Positions 1 to 12,648 of a DNA stretch of 64,000 bases are shown one piece after another. Source of the DNA: Tetradesmus obliquus. Its lineage: Eukaryota > Chlorophyta > Chlorophyceae > Sphaeropleales > Scenedesmaceae. Position 1 is the stretch's first letter. Each line of letters opens with the position of its first letter. Below the pieces are notes generated by a model. The model was given only the letters and a program-made list of their open reading frames with translations, was not told the origin of the DNA and made no database searches. The stretch lies in contig CP126200.1 in assembly GCA_030272155.1 (NCBI GenBank), forward strand, positions 496,001 to 560,000, in the 5' to 3' direction. The position numbers and the translations under genes are program-made.

Positions 1-1
1 C

Positions 2-3000
2 ATGCGGTCCCTGACATCATTGACTGTAGCCGGCAATCCCAACATAATCGGCCCGCTGCCAGCATCCTATGGGGCGGCCACCTGGGCAGCCACAATCGCT
101 GAGCTGGATCTGAGTGAGGACGGCGGGCTGGGTGGGAGCACTATACCCAGCTCATGGGCCAACCTCAAAGTGGGGAGGTTGAATCTGGATGGCACAGACA
201 TTGTAGGCTGCATCCCTGATCAGCTGCAGAACGCTGTTGTCAGCGGGTCCAGTGTGTTTGATGCCCCTGCTTGCTCTGAAGGCAGCCCAGAGCTGTTAGC
301 CCTGCTGCAGCTGAAGGCGGTGTTTGGGGGCAGCAACCCAGGCCTTGACACATGGGTGGATGCCCCTCTTGGATACACGCCTGACCCTCTACAAGGTGAG
401 CGTACAGGCGCTACCACGCATGGCATGCCACGATGCACTGCATCTGGAGCTGTGCCACGGCACCATGGCAATAGGTGCTGGTTGTTGCCCACTGAAAAGA
501 CAATGCATGTGCATGCTGCTGATGGCATGATGGGCGCATCTGGCTGTGTGTTGCGGCACCATGTCAGCAGCGACTGGCCGCTATCCCCTCGCAGGACCAA
601 ATGCACACATACGTCTGTGTACTGTTGGTGACATGATGGGGATTGTGCAGTCAAACAAATCAAAGTTTGAGGTGCCTTGGCGTTGTCCATGTGGTTGCTC
701 TGCTGCACTGTGCGTGCGGCTTCACTTGCAGTTGCTGACATAACAGCTGTGGTGCAGCTAGGCAAGGCATCCAAAATTCAAAGCCTCTATGCTGCTGCAC
801 ATGGTGCCCTTTGCACTTGCACAGGCGCCCCGCCCGGCCCTGCTCCCTACCACTGCAGGAACTGGCGGGGTGTGTCATGTGACGCGTCCAATCGCGTGTC
901 AGGCCTGGACCTGAGCAGCACAGCATGCAGCGGGCGGCAGGGCACGCCGCTACCACTGGCAGGGGCGCTGCTGGATGTCCTTTGCAAGCTGCCCTGGCTG
1001 CAGGTGAGGCGGCACATCATTCGCGTGTGCTGTGCTCAGCATCGCGCATTTGCAGCAGTGCATTGCGGTGAACGACATGTTGCACAGAGCAGTACCTGCA
1101 ATGGCCTGCCACACCACGCAGCGCTGCGGCAGTCACTACCGCAGCGCTTGGCCATATGCAGCCCCACACCCTGGACACATGTGCCGCGCCAGCTTTGCGT
1201 GAGTTCAGCTGCGGCTGTGTTTGTCTGCAATGCTGCCCTGCAGACTATCAACCTCGCCAGCTGCAGCCTGCAAGGCCAGCTCCCAGAGGCCCTCGCTGAC
1301 CTGGCAAACCTGCGGCAACTAAACCTCAGCAGCAACCCCGCCCTGTCAGGCCCCCTGCCTGCCCTGTGGGCAGCCATGCCCCACATGCAGCTGCTGGATG
1401 TGTCTGGCTGCGCATTGAGTGGCAACCTGCCTGCGGAGTTTGCTGCGTGGCAGGAGCTGCGGGAGCTGCGCGCAGCTGGTAACAGGGGGCTGGTTGGGCA
1501 GCTGCCTGGCAGCTGGGGGCTCATGCAGAGCCTGCAGGTGTGTTGGGTGTGTACAGGTTGCAGCTTATAGTATGTCCAGATGTCTGCACCATTGCCCAGC
1601 TGTGACGCATGACGACTGCACCCCTTGATGTGCTGGTGCAGTGGCGTGTGGCTGCAAGCAGTTGGCAGGTTGTTGGACATCAAGCAACAGCCGCATGTGT
1701 GAAGCGGCACAATATGCTCGTCGACAGACGCGTGTCAACAACTGCTGCTGGCGTGCCCTGCAGGTGCTTGACCTGAGCAACACCTCACTCACTGGCCAGC
1801 TGCCAGCCGCCTGGTTTGAGAGCAGCGCCAGCAATGCAGCAGGCGCTGCGCTGCTGGGGCGCTCTCGCAGGCAGGCTGCTGGCCGCAACTCCAGCATTTC
1901 CGCAGCGAGTGCAACAGGTGCAGAAACAGACAGCGTCAGTTCAACCTCCCTACAGGCCCTCAGCCAGACTATTGGGCCTGAACCAAAAGCGTTGCTGGGC
2001 CTGACGCAGCTGCAGGTGCTGCGGCTGGCTGGCAACAGGCTGAGCGGCAGCCTGCCCGCCAAGGTCTCCCTGCTGTCACAGCTGAGGGTGCTGGACCTGT
2101 CAGGCAATGCAATGGAGGGAGTGCTGCCACTGGAGCTGGCCACACTGACACAGCTGCAGGTGGGTGGTGTTAACATGGAGTTCTCAGAGTGTTTTAGCAT
2201 GTAAAGCAGATGGAAGTAGTCGAACGAAAGAAGCAGCACAAACGAAAAGCACAAAAAGCAGATGGAAACCCGATCCCAACAACCTGGTGTGCTGCGACCT
2301 GTACAATGAATGTTCCTCAGGCAACAGTGCCAGTGGCAATGCACAGGCTACTGAACAGGCAACAGGTCGAGGGCGACCATGCATGCAACCTGAACACAGC
2401 AGGGCACTAGCACTGTTACACCTGCACAACCACTGCAACCTCATTACAGCAGAGCACTAGCACTGTTACACCTGCACAACCACTGCAAACATGTACATGT
2501 TTCTGCAGGAGCTGCAGCTGTCAGGAAACATGCTGCAGGGCAGCCTGCCTGATGCACTGGTACGCCTCACACAGCTCAGGGCGCTGGACTTGTCTGGCAA
2601 CAACTTTACAGGTGGGTGCGCACCGCAACACCAGCCATGCTGCAAGCAGGCGCACGACACTGTTGATTTGTCGGTCTAAGCTGCAGCTACTGCATGCGCT
2701 CAACTCAGTGGCATGAACATGCGTTTGTGCGTCTTCACCTGCGTGCAGTGCGCCGATCAACAAATTCGTTGCCACAGTTGTGCATATCGTCTCATTCCAG
2801 CTGGTCTGCAGACCCCTGACCCCTGCATTTTGGGTGCCGCAGCATGTCTTCACACATCATTTAAACCACAATATTATTAAATGAACACAAATGGTGTTGT
2901 TGCGTGTGCTGCTTCTGTCGCTGCTGACCTGTTTATGTCTGCCTGCTGCAGGCCCGCTGCCCAGCCTGTGGGTGAGCCTCACGCAGCTGCGCAGCATGCA

Positions 3001-3223
3001 CCTGGGCTCCAACATGCTGTCAGGGGGAGTGCCGCGCCTGTGGGGGCGCATGGCAAACGCAGCAACGCACAGCCTGCAGCTGCTGGTGCTCACAAACAAC
3101 CCCTGCATGCAGCCTGCAGCTCTGCAGGAAAGTATCCTGCAGTCAGGCATCACACAAGGCGGGCGCGTTACTGTGCAGGTCTCAGCCGCATACACCAGGC
3201 AGTGCACAGCGCCGCAGCCATAG
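2..3223 (+). CDS. Leucine-rich repeat protein, 3' part (5' end outside window)
   Basis: Six exons fit in phase: 2-395, 825-1003, 1244-1537, 1764-2159, 2509-2611 and 2952-3223 (TAG), giving 545 residues in the window. All introns are GT-AG with TGCAG- or ACAG-type acceptors. The protein is a run of plant-type LRRs (LxxLxLxxNxLxGxLP), for example LRVLDLSGNAMEGVLP and LRALDLSGNNF. An LRR N-terminal cap-like module (PELLALLQLKAVFGG, then NWRGVSCD across the first intron) sits in the middle rather than at the start, so the protein is built of at least two LRR blocks. No transmembrane segment or kinase domain follows the last LRR; the chain ends in a short Cys-containing tail. Plant proteins of this type are usually extracellular recognition or scaffold proteins. 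The role here is unknown, and the start and any signal peptide are not visible. Confidence 0.85.
2397..2489 (+). repeat. Tandem duplication inside LRR intron 4
   Basis: About 50 bp (core GCACTAGCACTGTTACACCT) occurs twice in direct succession just before the acceptor of exon 5. It is intronic only. Confidence 0.8.
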
Positions 3224-4679
3224 CACAGCTGGCAGTGCACTTCAGTACATTCGCTGTTTTTTGACAGATTTCTTGCAGCTATGATCGCTGGTGTATCACT
3301 TGGTGCCCGTGTGCAATGACCTTTCCATTCAGAGGGCGCTTTCACATCCAAGCCATGCTTTTTAGCTGGCAGTGCACATCGCCGCAGCCATAGCACCCTG
3401 GCATGCTGCTGCGTCACATCGACTGCGCAGGTATGTTGTACCTTTGCAGCTGTGGTGGCTGGAGATGTCACTTCGCCACGATGTGCGGTTACACTTTTTG
3501 TTGTAATCGGCCTTTTGCTCCAAGCCGTGTGCGTTTCAGAGTACGCTCATCGTCACATGTCACTGTGATTGGCAGTCTCTGTGTGGTGAGGCGCACCCTT
3601 CCGGCTGCACCCACTAGAGTCTAGAGCAGCCGTTGCTCTGCTGCTGCAGCAGCCGTATTGTCACAGCGCCTGGCAAGTGCGTGGGCACCCGGTGGGCCAT
3701 GAACAACACGGCACAGTGCCGTGGCTGTTATGTACCAATGACCAGACAAATGATTGCACGCCGCATAGGCCGGTGACGCCACTCAAGCGAGGCCGCACTG
3801 TATTATGCGTGATGATGGATCTTCATTCCTTGCATCAAAATCCTGGCGCCACAGACCACAATCTGCAAGCATTTACATTGCTCTAACAGTTGGTTGTTGA
3901 GCTCCACAGTGGTTGGTTTAGCTGAGCATGTGCAGCCTGTGCAGGGGCATATCTTGAAGGCAGATGATTGCCTGTACTGCCACTGCTCAAACCTGTGAAT
4001 CGTGTTTGAAGGGATACAGGATGCCTCGCCATGCCTCGCCAGGCTTGCGTGGGTGATGCGGAGCTAGCAGCGGCCAACATGTGATTGCCGCAGCTGGCAC
4101 AGCCTCTGTTTTTGGCAGTGATCTGTTCTACAGTATTGTATAGTAGGGCTACCCACACGCTACATTCCTGAGGTCACCGGCACTCGCACATGGCCAACTA
4201 GCAGCATAGTTTCTTCTCCTCCTGACGACTACTGTACTAGAGTACAGCTAGCTAGTGGGCGTTGACCTGACGTCATCTGCAAATAACTTGCCTACGCCTC
4301 CTGGCTAGTGAGTTGACACGGGCTGCTAAGAAGCGCTGCATGCGGCTTGAACAACAGTATAGCCCTGCACTTAGCAATGAGCGCATTCAAGGTACACTTC
4401 AATTAGCTTGTGCTCCGCGAAACTAGGCACTAAGTGCAACGGCCTGCAGCTACATGTGTAATAAGCCGTTGCACTGCAAAGGCAATGCCAGAAAACAGGC
4501 AGACGGACGTTTTCCACGTTGTTTTGTGCAACAAAACTGACATTGTACGGCAATTGCAGCAACAACCCCGGGCCAGCCAGCATCATGCTTGGCAAGCAGC
4601 AGCCACTCCCAACGTCATCGTAATGCTAATTTGCATGTCACCAAGCTAAAGGCAGCCAAACTCGACAGCGGCAGCGCCA
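3224..4679. other. Intergenic region between convergent genes
   Basis: No supported gene. It separates the 3' end of the LRR gene from the 3' end of the beta-helix gene. A degenerate repeat of the LRR stop region (GCCGCAGCCATAGCAC at about 3211 and again at about 3382) shows a local duplication of the 3' UTR. A TGTAA, the usual green-algal poly(A) signal, lies near 3503. Confidence 0.5.
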
Positions 4680-7600
4680 CTACGCTTGATCTACTTCCGG
4701 CTTCAGATCATCAGTGCGCAACATGGCAGCACTGCTCCTGCTGCTACTGACATCGGCAGCTACAGCGCCACCACGCTTCTTGAGGGCGTAAAGCTCTCCA
4801 ACTAGGACAGGCGCCGGTTTCACCCGCTGGCCTTCTTGCTGCTGAATCTGCCGCTCATCAGCGGAGATAAGCCGGTCTGGCTGCCCCTGCTGCTCCTGCT
4901 GCTGCCGTCCATGCTGTGCTGCGGCAGGCCACACTATGGTCACCGAGATGTCCAGCTGCATGTCCAGGCATGTCCAGTGGCACCAAATCGTGTCCAGTTG
5001 GTGGGTTTGCATGTCCAGTTGCAGGTCCACTGGACTGGCAGTCTGCCTGCAACTGGACATGTGCTGCTGCTGATGCGTCGTACGGCACGATACCCGGCTG
5101 AAACGCCGCAAGTAGGTGTTGTTGCATGTATGCCGCTTATACAGTGTCGCTTAACAGCCAGCACGTCAGCTGGCCAGCCCATGGGCTTGCTGTAGGGTTT
5201 GTCGATATCATGTCAACACCGGCTTGATATTCCGCCAAAGCGTGCGTTAGAGCAAAGCTTTATCCTATAAAGCAGCATTTATGGTGTCTTATGGCACGAC
5301 AGTGCCTCAAGGCGAAGATCAGCATGTCACTACAGCATTGCACGACTTTCCCCCGCTGCCGAAGCAGCAGCCTTTCCAAACACATCGTTTACTTCTATTA
5401 CAGTAATTTTAGTGGCCCATATGGCCCCATTGCGCGCTGCTGCAAGCTGTGTCACTTGTTAAAATACAAAATGGTCAGATGGCATACGCTCGTGAACTGT
5501 TTGTCTACTGGTAAGCAAACAGCTGCAAACGCTGATCAATATGATTACTGCTGAAGCATTACAGCGATCGCACCTGTGTCGCGCACTGCTGCTGCGTTGC
5601 ATATGGTGCACGGGGCTGAAACAGACTGCAAGCTCGTGTCCACTGGCAGAGACCATCGCTGAAAGCGTTAATGAATGACAACACATCAATGCGGTTATTG
5701 GGCGTTTGTGAGGCTGCAGACGCCTGCTCATTGAGCAGCAGCAGTCCTTGAAGCACTATGCAGCTGCAAGGTTGATCCTGCAGGATTTCAATGCTGTAGA
5801 AAGCGCATGGAGCTGCTACTGCTTATCTTGATACTTTAATGACATGGTGAGCGACTCTTACCCAGATCTGCAGCGGCTGAAACGACAGCACCCAGACCTG
5901 CAGCTGCTAGGGCGCCCAGCTCACAGCAGCAGCAGCAGCAGCTACAGTTGCAGCAGTGTAGCAGTACTGTCGCAGGAATGATCACACCATCACCAGATCA
6001 AGATCAGTTTCAGGTACAGCAGCATCAGCCGTGCTATGTCAGCTGTAGAGGCTGGGTGCATGCAGGTTGTCCACAGGTGCAGTTGTGTGTCACCTGCGTT
6101 GCTGCTGCTGCTGCTGCTGTGTGCAGGCTCCTGTCAGCTGCCCGTCTCTCAGCATCACAGGTAGGTCAGAATAACGAAAACGTTAAGACCTAACAGGTAG
6201 CAGGTTACAGCTGCTGCTACTGCTGCTGCTGCTGTGAAGTGACAGCTCTCCCAATCAAGAGCATGCCGCTTGCTGCAGGGCTTTTCGTGATCATTCTTGG
6301 CAACGCGTGCATGAACATACGCACGCAGCAGACAGCATGCCCAGCAGGCCAGCAGTTGCATAATGTGGAACGTGCTTGCGACGCACTTCACACACACCAT
6401 ACTTGCTCGCAATGCCCTCCATGTGGTGTGCGCGCCACCCATCCAGCTTTTACTTCCTGCGTGCATGGGTCCTACTTGATTGCAGTCAGCATGGCGCCAC
6501 TGTATCTAATGCAGCAGCAGACAGCCCGCTTGGAGACCACCATTGTGATGTATTGACATGAGACCTCTGTTGGTGCGCAGACCTTGCCTATAGAGACACA
6601 GGGGCCGACTTTCCGGCAGCGTGGCATGGCTGATGCACTTCCTGGTGAGCTTGAGCGGTGTGGCATTGCAAGCAGTCTGCCTCATATGTGCGATTCAGTG
6701 GCAGCGATTATGTTGGCGCAGATGCTGCTGCTCTGTAGTGTTGCATGTAGTGGTGCGTGGCGGGCGCCAATCAATGCGCAAACGCCGGTTGGCCCAGACC
6801 TTGATTGAGATAACGCCAACCTCAGCAAGTGCCACATCCTACGCTGCAGCATGCAAATGTAAGTGCAGCTGCTCTGTTTCTGCTGCACTGCTGCAGGGGT
6901 GTTCTTTGAAACAACCGCTACACTTGTGATCAATGCAGGCAGTGGCAGCCTGCCAACTCGCAGTTGATGCCGGCTACGCAGACACCAGTGCGCGATCAGC
7001 AGCTGCTGGAAATTGTATGTTTTTGTTGGCAGATGGTGGCATGCAGCGGTAGTGGCAGCTGGTGCATTGCTGTGCTGGCGCTGCCTGCAACAGGATGCAC
7101 AGTGAATGCAGTTGGCATAGGCATCACCTGTACAAGTGGTAGAGACGCAATCTTGTCAATGCAGTTCTTGGCAGCTGTTCCGCGTGGTGTCCTCACTGCT
7201 TATGTTGTGATTGCAGCAGTTGGGTGCCTTTGCTGTCATGCAGCAGCTGCGTGCTGTTGATGTTGTTGTGATTGCAGGAGCTGCCAGACTCTGTTTGTAC
7301 TGCAGCAGCTACATGCTGATTGTGTTACAGCCCATGGGTCACTTGCCCACTTGGCAGTTGCAGCTGCAGTGACTTGGTACCAGGGGGTCGAGGGCGCCAA
7401 CCCAAGCACCTCGACATTGCTGTCCTGCCGCGAACATTTGTTTACTGCATCAAATACGTTTGATATAACGGTAATAGGCAGTTTATGAAAGTCCAATCGC
7501 CGCGTCCAGTATCGTGTCCAGTCACCTACTCGATGTCCAGCAGCATGCTGGACATGGCCATGTCCAGTCTCACACTGGACATGCCACATGGCATGTCCAG

Positions 7601-10600
7601 TTGCACACCATGCAACTGGACATGCCTGGACATGCAGCTGGACATCTCGGTGACCATAGTGCCACCACCGGAACGGCGCGAGCAGCTTTAGCAACCACCT
7701 GCAGATTATCAGCAGAGCACTAGTCACCCACCAGGGCTGCGCATCATGTGGCACCACTGTGCTCTGTTCAGCCTGCCCTTTATCGGTCCAGTGCCCTGCA
7801 TGCACAACCGGCACGCCAAATGTGCTGCTGTCATTGAGGCCCAGACCCAGCATCCAGACAGGTGCTTGGCCCTTGCGGTCTGCCAGCTGCAACAGCTGAC
7901 CACCCTTGCCCTTGCCACGCCAGCCGCGGGTCCACAGTGACAGCAGAATCAAGAGTGCCACAACAACAAAGAACACGTTGGCAATGATCATCAAGATGCT
8001 TGCAGCAAGGACGGTCCTGCTCACATTGTCTTCACCTGCAAGCTGGTCAGGGCAGTGCTGCTGCATGGCTGCTTGGATGATTTGCAGCTCTTGCTGGTTG
8101 TGAGCACTTCTGGGGCCTGGCCGGGTGTTTGCTGTCATAGCAACCATGCCAAGCACCACGTTGATGACCAGCACAAAGTATGCAAGTGCCTGCAGCTGCT
8201 GCAAGCATAGATCTTTGTACGGCTTCTGCATATCATGCCAGACGATGAATGCTGCAAGCACACTACCGAATAGGATTAGCGTGTAGTATGGGCCCAAGCG
8301 AGGTGATGCCACACTGATCAGCACAATCAACACCAGCCGTATCTGCAACACCCCTTCCCACGCCTTATACCTTTCCCTGTATGCAACAAAGAGGTACTGC
8401 TGCAGCTTTCCAAGGGCATTCAACCCCTCTGTGTCATCGTGTATTGCGGCAACTGCTGCGTACATGCGGACCTCAAGCACTGCAAGGTTCACTGGCACGA
8501 TGCACACCAAAATTATCACACCAGCAACGCCCGTGAAAATCACCCAAAACAAATGGGCTCCTGTCTAACAGGTCATCGACATGTCAATGGACCAAAGCTG
8601 TTGACCTTCTACTCCAATGCATATGAAGCTGCCGAGGCTGATTCGCAACAGTACAGGGTAGAAATGCGCCAACATCACATATACAAGCATGCGCAAGCGG
8701 CCCCACAGCTCCGCTCCCCAGGCTTGGAAGCTGTTATCCAGGCCTACAGCTACACCCAGAAAGTTGAACGCCCACTTAAACTTGCCACGCACGCCACGGG
8801 CGTCGCGAAACCGCATACCGGCCGCCTTCACACCACATTTGGCCAGCAGGCCGACCACCAACACATGTGCAACGATGAGCACAAATATCCAGGCGACAAT
8901 GAATGCCGCAGACAGGATCCCGCGCCACAAACCCCAGAGCATCAGGGCCGTCAATCTTTTTTGCCAACTAAGCACTGCATTGCTGGCACAGAGCCTAGCT
9001 CACCTTGTGCAAATCCTAACGCCACCCAATTGAAACGTCAGCGCAAAGTCAGCCCACGCAGCTTCACTTGACCTGCTCACAATGACCAGGACCTGGAAGA
9101 ACCAGGATACCTGCTTCAGGACATCACCCGCACTGAAAAAACAACCAGGCTTGGAACGCCAAGCTACGATCCATAGTACATACACAACACCGATGGTCGC
9201 TGCAGTGCTGAGTATCAAGTTGCCAACAGGTGCAGCGCTGCACTGCTTGCATTTAAAGGGGGTGGGACTGTTGAAGCCTGCATCACATTCAGAGCACAAG
9301 TGACCTGTATAGCCCCGGCTGCAGTTGAAAGAGCAGACAGGACATGCTTCGTATCCAGGGCACCAATACACTGCAGGAGCAGCTGCTCTCAACTTCGAGG
9401 CATACCCAGCTTGTGTATAATCTGGCATCCAATAGTGTGGCAGAGGACGCACTATGTCACCCCCTGGGCAATGATACCCTGGGGTAGTTGGGCAGGCCTC
9501 ACATCGCACATTGTCCGTATGTGTTGCGTTCAACAGCCTGTATGTGCCATATGAGCACTTTGCGCACACACCGGCACTAGTCCAGTAAAACCCGGCCTCA
9601 CATGTGCCTGGTGTTTGAACCAAGCTGCTGGAGGCTGCAGTGTTTGGCACTGTACCCAGCTCACGCAGCGACAACACTGCAGTTGTGTTGCAGAGCACAT
9701 ACTCGCCTATATACCCTGCTCCACCTGCCCTGGCTGCAGTGTTGCCCTCAAACGCGGTGTCTCTTTGGCTGATCACGAGAATGGCCATTCCTTGTTCCCA
9801 CCTGTCTGAGCACCCTGATTGCAAAGCTGATGATCTACTGTGCTTGTTGACAGGCTGCGACTGCAGGCCAGAAGCAGCGTAAATGGCAAAGCCCCCTCCA
9901 TCTGCAGCAGCTGTGTTGCTCAGAAACCTAGTACCATCGCTAATGATCAGGTGCCCGCCATCTATGTTGACAGCCCCGCCGTTGCCGCGCATGGCGGTGT
10001 TGCTGAGCAGCATGGTACGCGACAGCTGTACATGCAGCTGAGCAATGCCGCTTGCAATCGCTCGAGACCCGACAGTGTCGTGTCTGGAGGCTGTGCGTGC
10101 AAACACAGCACCTCCATCAAACAGCGCCCTGTGCAGCAAGACAGCATAACAAGTAATCAGCAGCTAGCACTCAAACTCTGAACCCATAACAGCTTTGTCC
10201 ACAGTGTGAACACACCCCTGCATGCTATATGGCTGTGTATAAGCCAGCACAAGTAGTTATAATGTGGAGCAGCAGAGTGCTTGTAGCTGAAGTGAAATTC
10301 ATGATCACCACCTGGGCTGTCCAGCAAAGGCTGAAAGGATCAGCAACAGCAGCAGCAGCAGCAAACTGAGCAGCAGTACCACAGCTGCGCAGCAACAGAA
10401 GCTATAACACCAGCAACTGCGGTGCAGCACTGCTGCATACAGCAGCAGCAACAGCCGCACATGCAGCAAACGAAGAACACGGATGAAACGCGAGTCACCT
10501 GTTGTTGGAGACTGTTGATGCGTTGATGCGCAGCGCGGCGTTGCCTGTTGCAACGGCATAGATGGCTCCCCCATCGTACTGTGTGGCAGAGTTGCCGGTG

Positions 10601-12213
10601 ATGCTACAGTTCTCTAAAGTGACCCGAGCATCGTGCATGGCCACTGCTCCTCCAAACTCTGCGGCGTTGTTGTGCAAAGCACACACGCCATCTGTCTGCA
10701 GCATCACGTCCTCGTTTATATACATGGCACCACCTTGACCAAATGGGCCAACAACTTGATTGTCTTGCAGAGTCACGTCCCGCAGCTCCATCGTCACAGA
10801 CGTGTTGGTAGATATTGCGCCGCCTGCAGGTGCGGTGACATCGAAAAAAATGTCATCTACAGCTACGCCGTGGCTGTACATGTCACTGCAGTACAGTACT
10901 GACTACATGTCACTGCAGTACAGTACCCACTGCAGTACAGTACTGACTATTCCAGGTTGCAACATGGGTAACACAGCCTGCAAAGACAAAGCTGGCACTC
11001 AGCTGTACGGCAGACGACAAGGCGGCGTCTACTGCCTACATGCTGCTAGATTGCCAACATGTAACAGTTGCAACGTAAGCAAAGCTGCCGCTGCAGCTGG
11101 CGAAGCTGCAGGGTTTGTGTGTTGCAGCAGGCCATCATTATGAGTGTGCCATGCAGCAGAACCAACCCCTGCAAGCAGTGCAGAGCTGCACACCACCAGC
11201 TCACCTCTGGCGCGCTCGCCTACAGCCCTGTTGCGCTCTAGACTCCCACCAAACATACTAATGGCGCTTTTGCTACGTCCATATATTGCTCCACCCTCGC
11301 TGGCGTCGCCCTCAACCCAATTTCCTGTGAAGCTGCTGTTCTGCACCAATATGCCAACCAACGCGTCCACCCAGATTGCACCGCCACCTGCCATAGCACC
11401 AATCACATAATTTTCCACAAAGCTGACTGTGTAGAATGTCATGTTTAGAGCTGTGTAGATGGCTCCCCCACCACTGGCGACCCCTGTAGCAAAATTATTG
11501 GAGAACGTGCTGTTGCTGATATCCACTGCACCTGCAGCCTCCGCATAAATTGCTGCTCCGCCGCCATACGACTTTCTGAGTGCATAGTTGCCAGCAAATG
11601 TTCAATCTGTGATGGTCACGTTGCATGATGCTCCCGTGCTATTAACGAACAGCGCGTAGTGGTTGTTGAGGAACTGACACCCAGAAATGGCAGCCCTGCT
11701 GTTGCCAGCAACGCGCACTGCAGCAATCGAACGCCCTGGTCTACTTCTAGGCGAGCCTGGCGCGCCGTTGTCAGCCACCATCATACCGCGTATGGACACA
11801 GTGGTGTTGCCGCTGATGCAGAGTTTTGCATATTCTGATCCTGTGCTCAGCAGCTGGCTGCCTTGGTCAATAACAACCGGCGGCTCGCTGCTACACAAAG
11901 CAATGATGCATGAATAGGCTTGATCATCAGGTAGGCAGTCAGCGCCAGGTTCCTCAAGCACTTTTACTCCTGAGGTAGCCAACACCGATGGGCCATACTC
12001 ATCTTGGCGTATGTATGCTTTTACAACAGGCCCAGAGCACGTGAAGTTGATGGCCAGGGACCCCTGGCTGTCCCCTTTCATCTTGAGGATGCACCTTGCA
12101 GACCTCTGGCCGTGGGCCATATTTTGGGCGGTGCCATTGGCTGCTGCAAACAGCTTGGGGGTGCTTATGACTGCACCAGCAGCAAGCACCAGCAAGAGGA
12201 TGCAGCTGCGCAT
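4680..12213 (-). CDS. Right-handed beta-helix / Cys-rich / multi-pass membrane protein, split by a transposon
   Basis: Exons on the minus strand in phase: 12213-11205, 10823-10499, 10128-9004, about 8967-8613, about 8564-7662, then, beyond the transposon, 4928-4680 (TAG). Start chosen at 12213 (MRSCILLLVLAAGAV, a signal peptide); a TTTCCTGCAG acceptor lies just upstream, suggesting a 5' UTR intron. About 1320 residues. The first ~800 residues carry many GGAIY/FxxN motifs typical of parallel beta-helix (PMP-like) repeats, then a Cys-rich ephrin-receptor-like stretch (GYTGHLCSECDAGF), then roughly seven or eight hydrophobic segments and a Q-rich cytoplasmic tail. Beta-helix plus Cys-rich plus polytopic membrane proteins are a large algal surface family of unknown function. 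Oddities: an in-frame TGA at 11604-11602 inside the beta-helix, two very short candidate introns (36 and 48 bp), and a CACTA element in the last exon. It may no longer be functional. Confidence 0.75.
4932..5075 (+). repeat. Left TIR (4932-4978) and subterminal CATGTCCAG cluster
   Basis: The 47-bp inverted repeat is followed by further GTCCAG/CTGGAC motifs in both orientations up to about 5075. These are the presumed transposase-binding sites of the CACTA element. Confidence 0.85.
7495..7661 (-). repeat. Right TIR (7615-7661) and subterminal CATGTCCAG cluster
   Basis: Exact reverse complement of the left TIR at 7615-7661, preceded by about ten GTCCAG/CTGGAC motifs, several paired as palindromes (for example CCAGCAGCATGCTGG). 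Confidence 0.85.
10870..10949. repeat. Short tandem repeat in intron of the beta-helix gene
   Basis: The unit ACTGCAGTACAGTACTGACT (about 20-30 bp with a variable CATGTC spacer) recurs three times just upstream (gene sense) of the exon at 10823. Confidence 0.7.
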
Positions 12214-12589
12214 GGCCTGCAGGAAACACAGTACCGGGCAGTTGCACAAGTTTCATATCAGTGCATGACCGTGGGTGCTTGCAAGCACAAATCAATTGAT
12301 TAAAACCCACGAGCAAAATGGGACTGAGCTGCCAGGCAGCTATTAAACTGCAATACAGCTGCAATCAAGGGAGCTATTGTTATACATATTGCATGTGTTT
12401 ACAAGTTGCCGACTGCAAGCGGAAGTTCGCTTGCAAATCCACTGCAAAACCCAGCAACAGCAGCAGCATGCTGCAGTAGCACTGACGCAGCACCTTCTGC
12501 TGGGTGCGATCACTGCAAGTGAGCCAGAGTAGCTGATATGCTGCCGGCCTGCATGCTGAGCTGCGCTGGATGTCGTGAGTGTGACAAGC

Positions 12590-12648
<59 letters not shown>

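Larger units (their letters stand above)
4932..7661. mobile_element. Non-autonomous CACTA (EnSpm/CMC-type) DNA transposon
   Basis: 2730 bp. Both ends begin with CACTATGGTCACCGAG and form perfect 47-bp terminal inverted repeats. The flanks are CCA at 4929-4931 and CCA at 7662-7664, the 3-bp target duplication expected for CACTA elements. Inside each end lie clusters of the motif CATGTCCAG in both orientations, the subterminal repeats typical of the superfamily. The interior holds no long ORF and no recognisable transposase, so it must have moved in trans. The element sits in the last coding exon of the beta-helix membrane protein; removing it with one CCA joins the two coding parts in frame. 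Confidence 0.9.

Noticed and set aside
5100-7480. Hidden transposase in the CACTA interior
   Set aside because: No open frame above about 105 residues and no DDE-type motifs could be seen on either strand.
11602-11604. Selenocysteine or alternative-code reading of the in-frame TGA
   Set aside because: The position fits Ser in a beta-helix repeat, no selenoprotein family is involved, and other genes here use TGA as stop.
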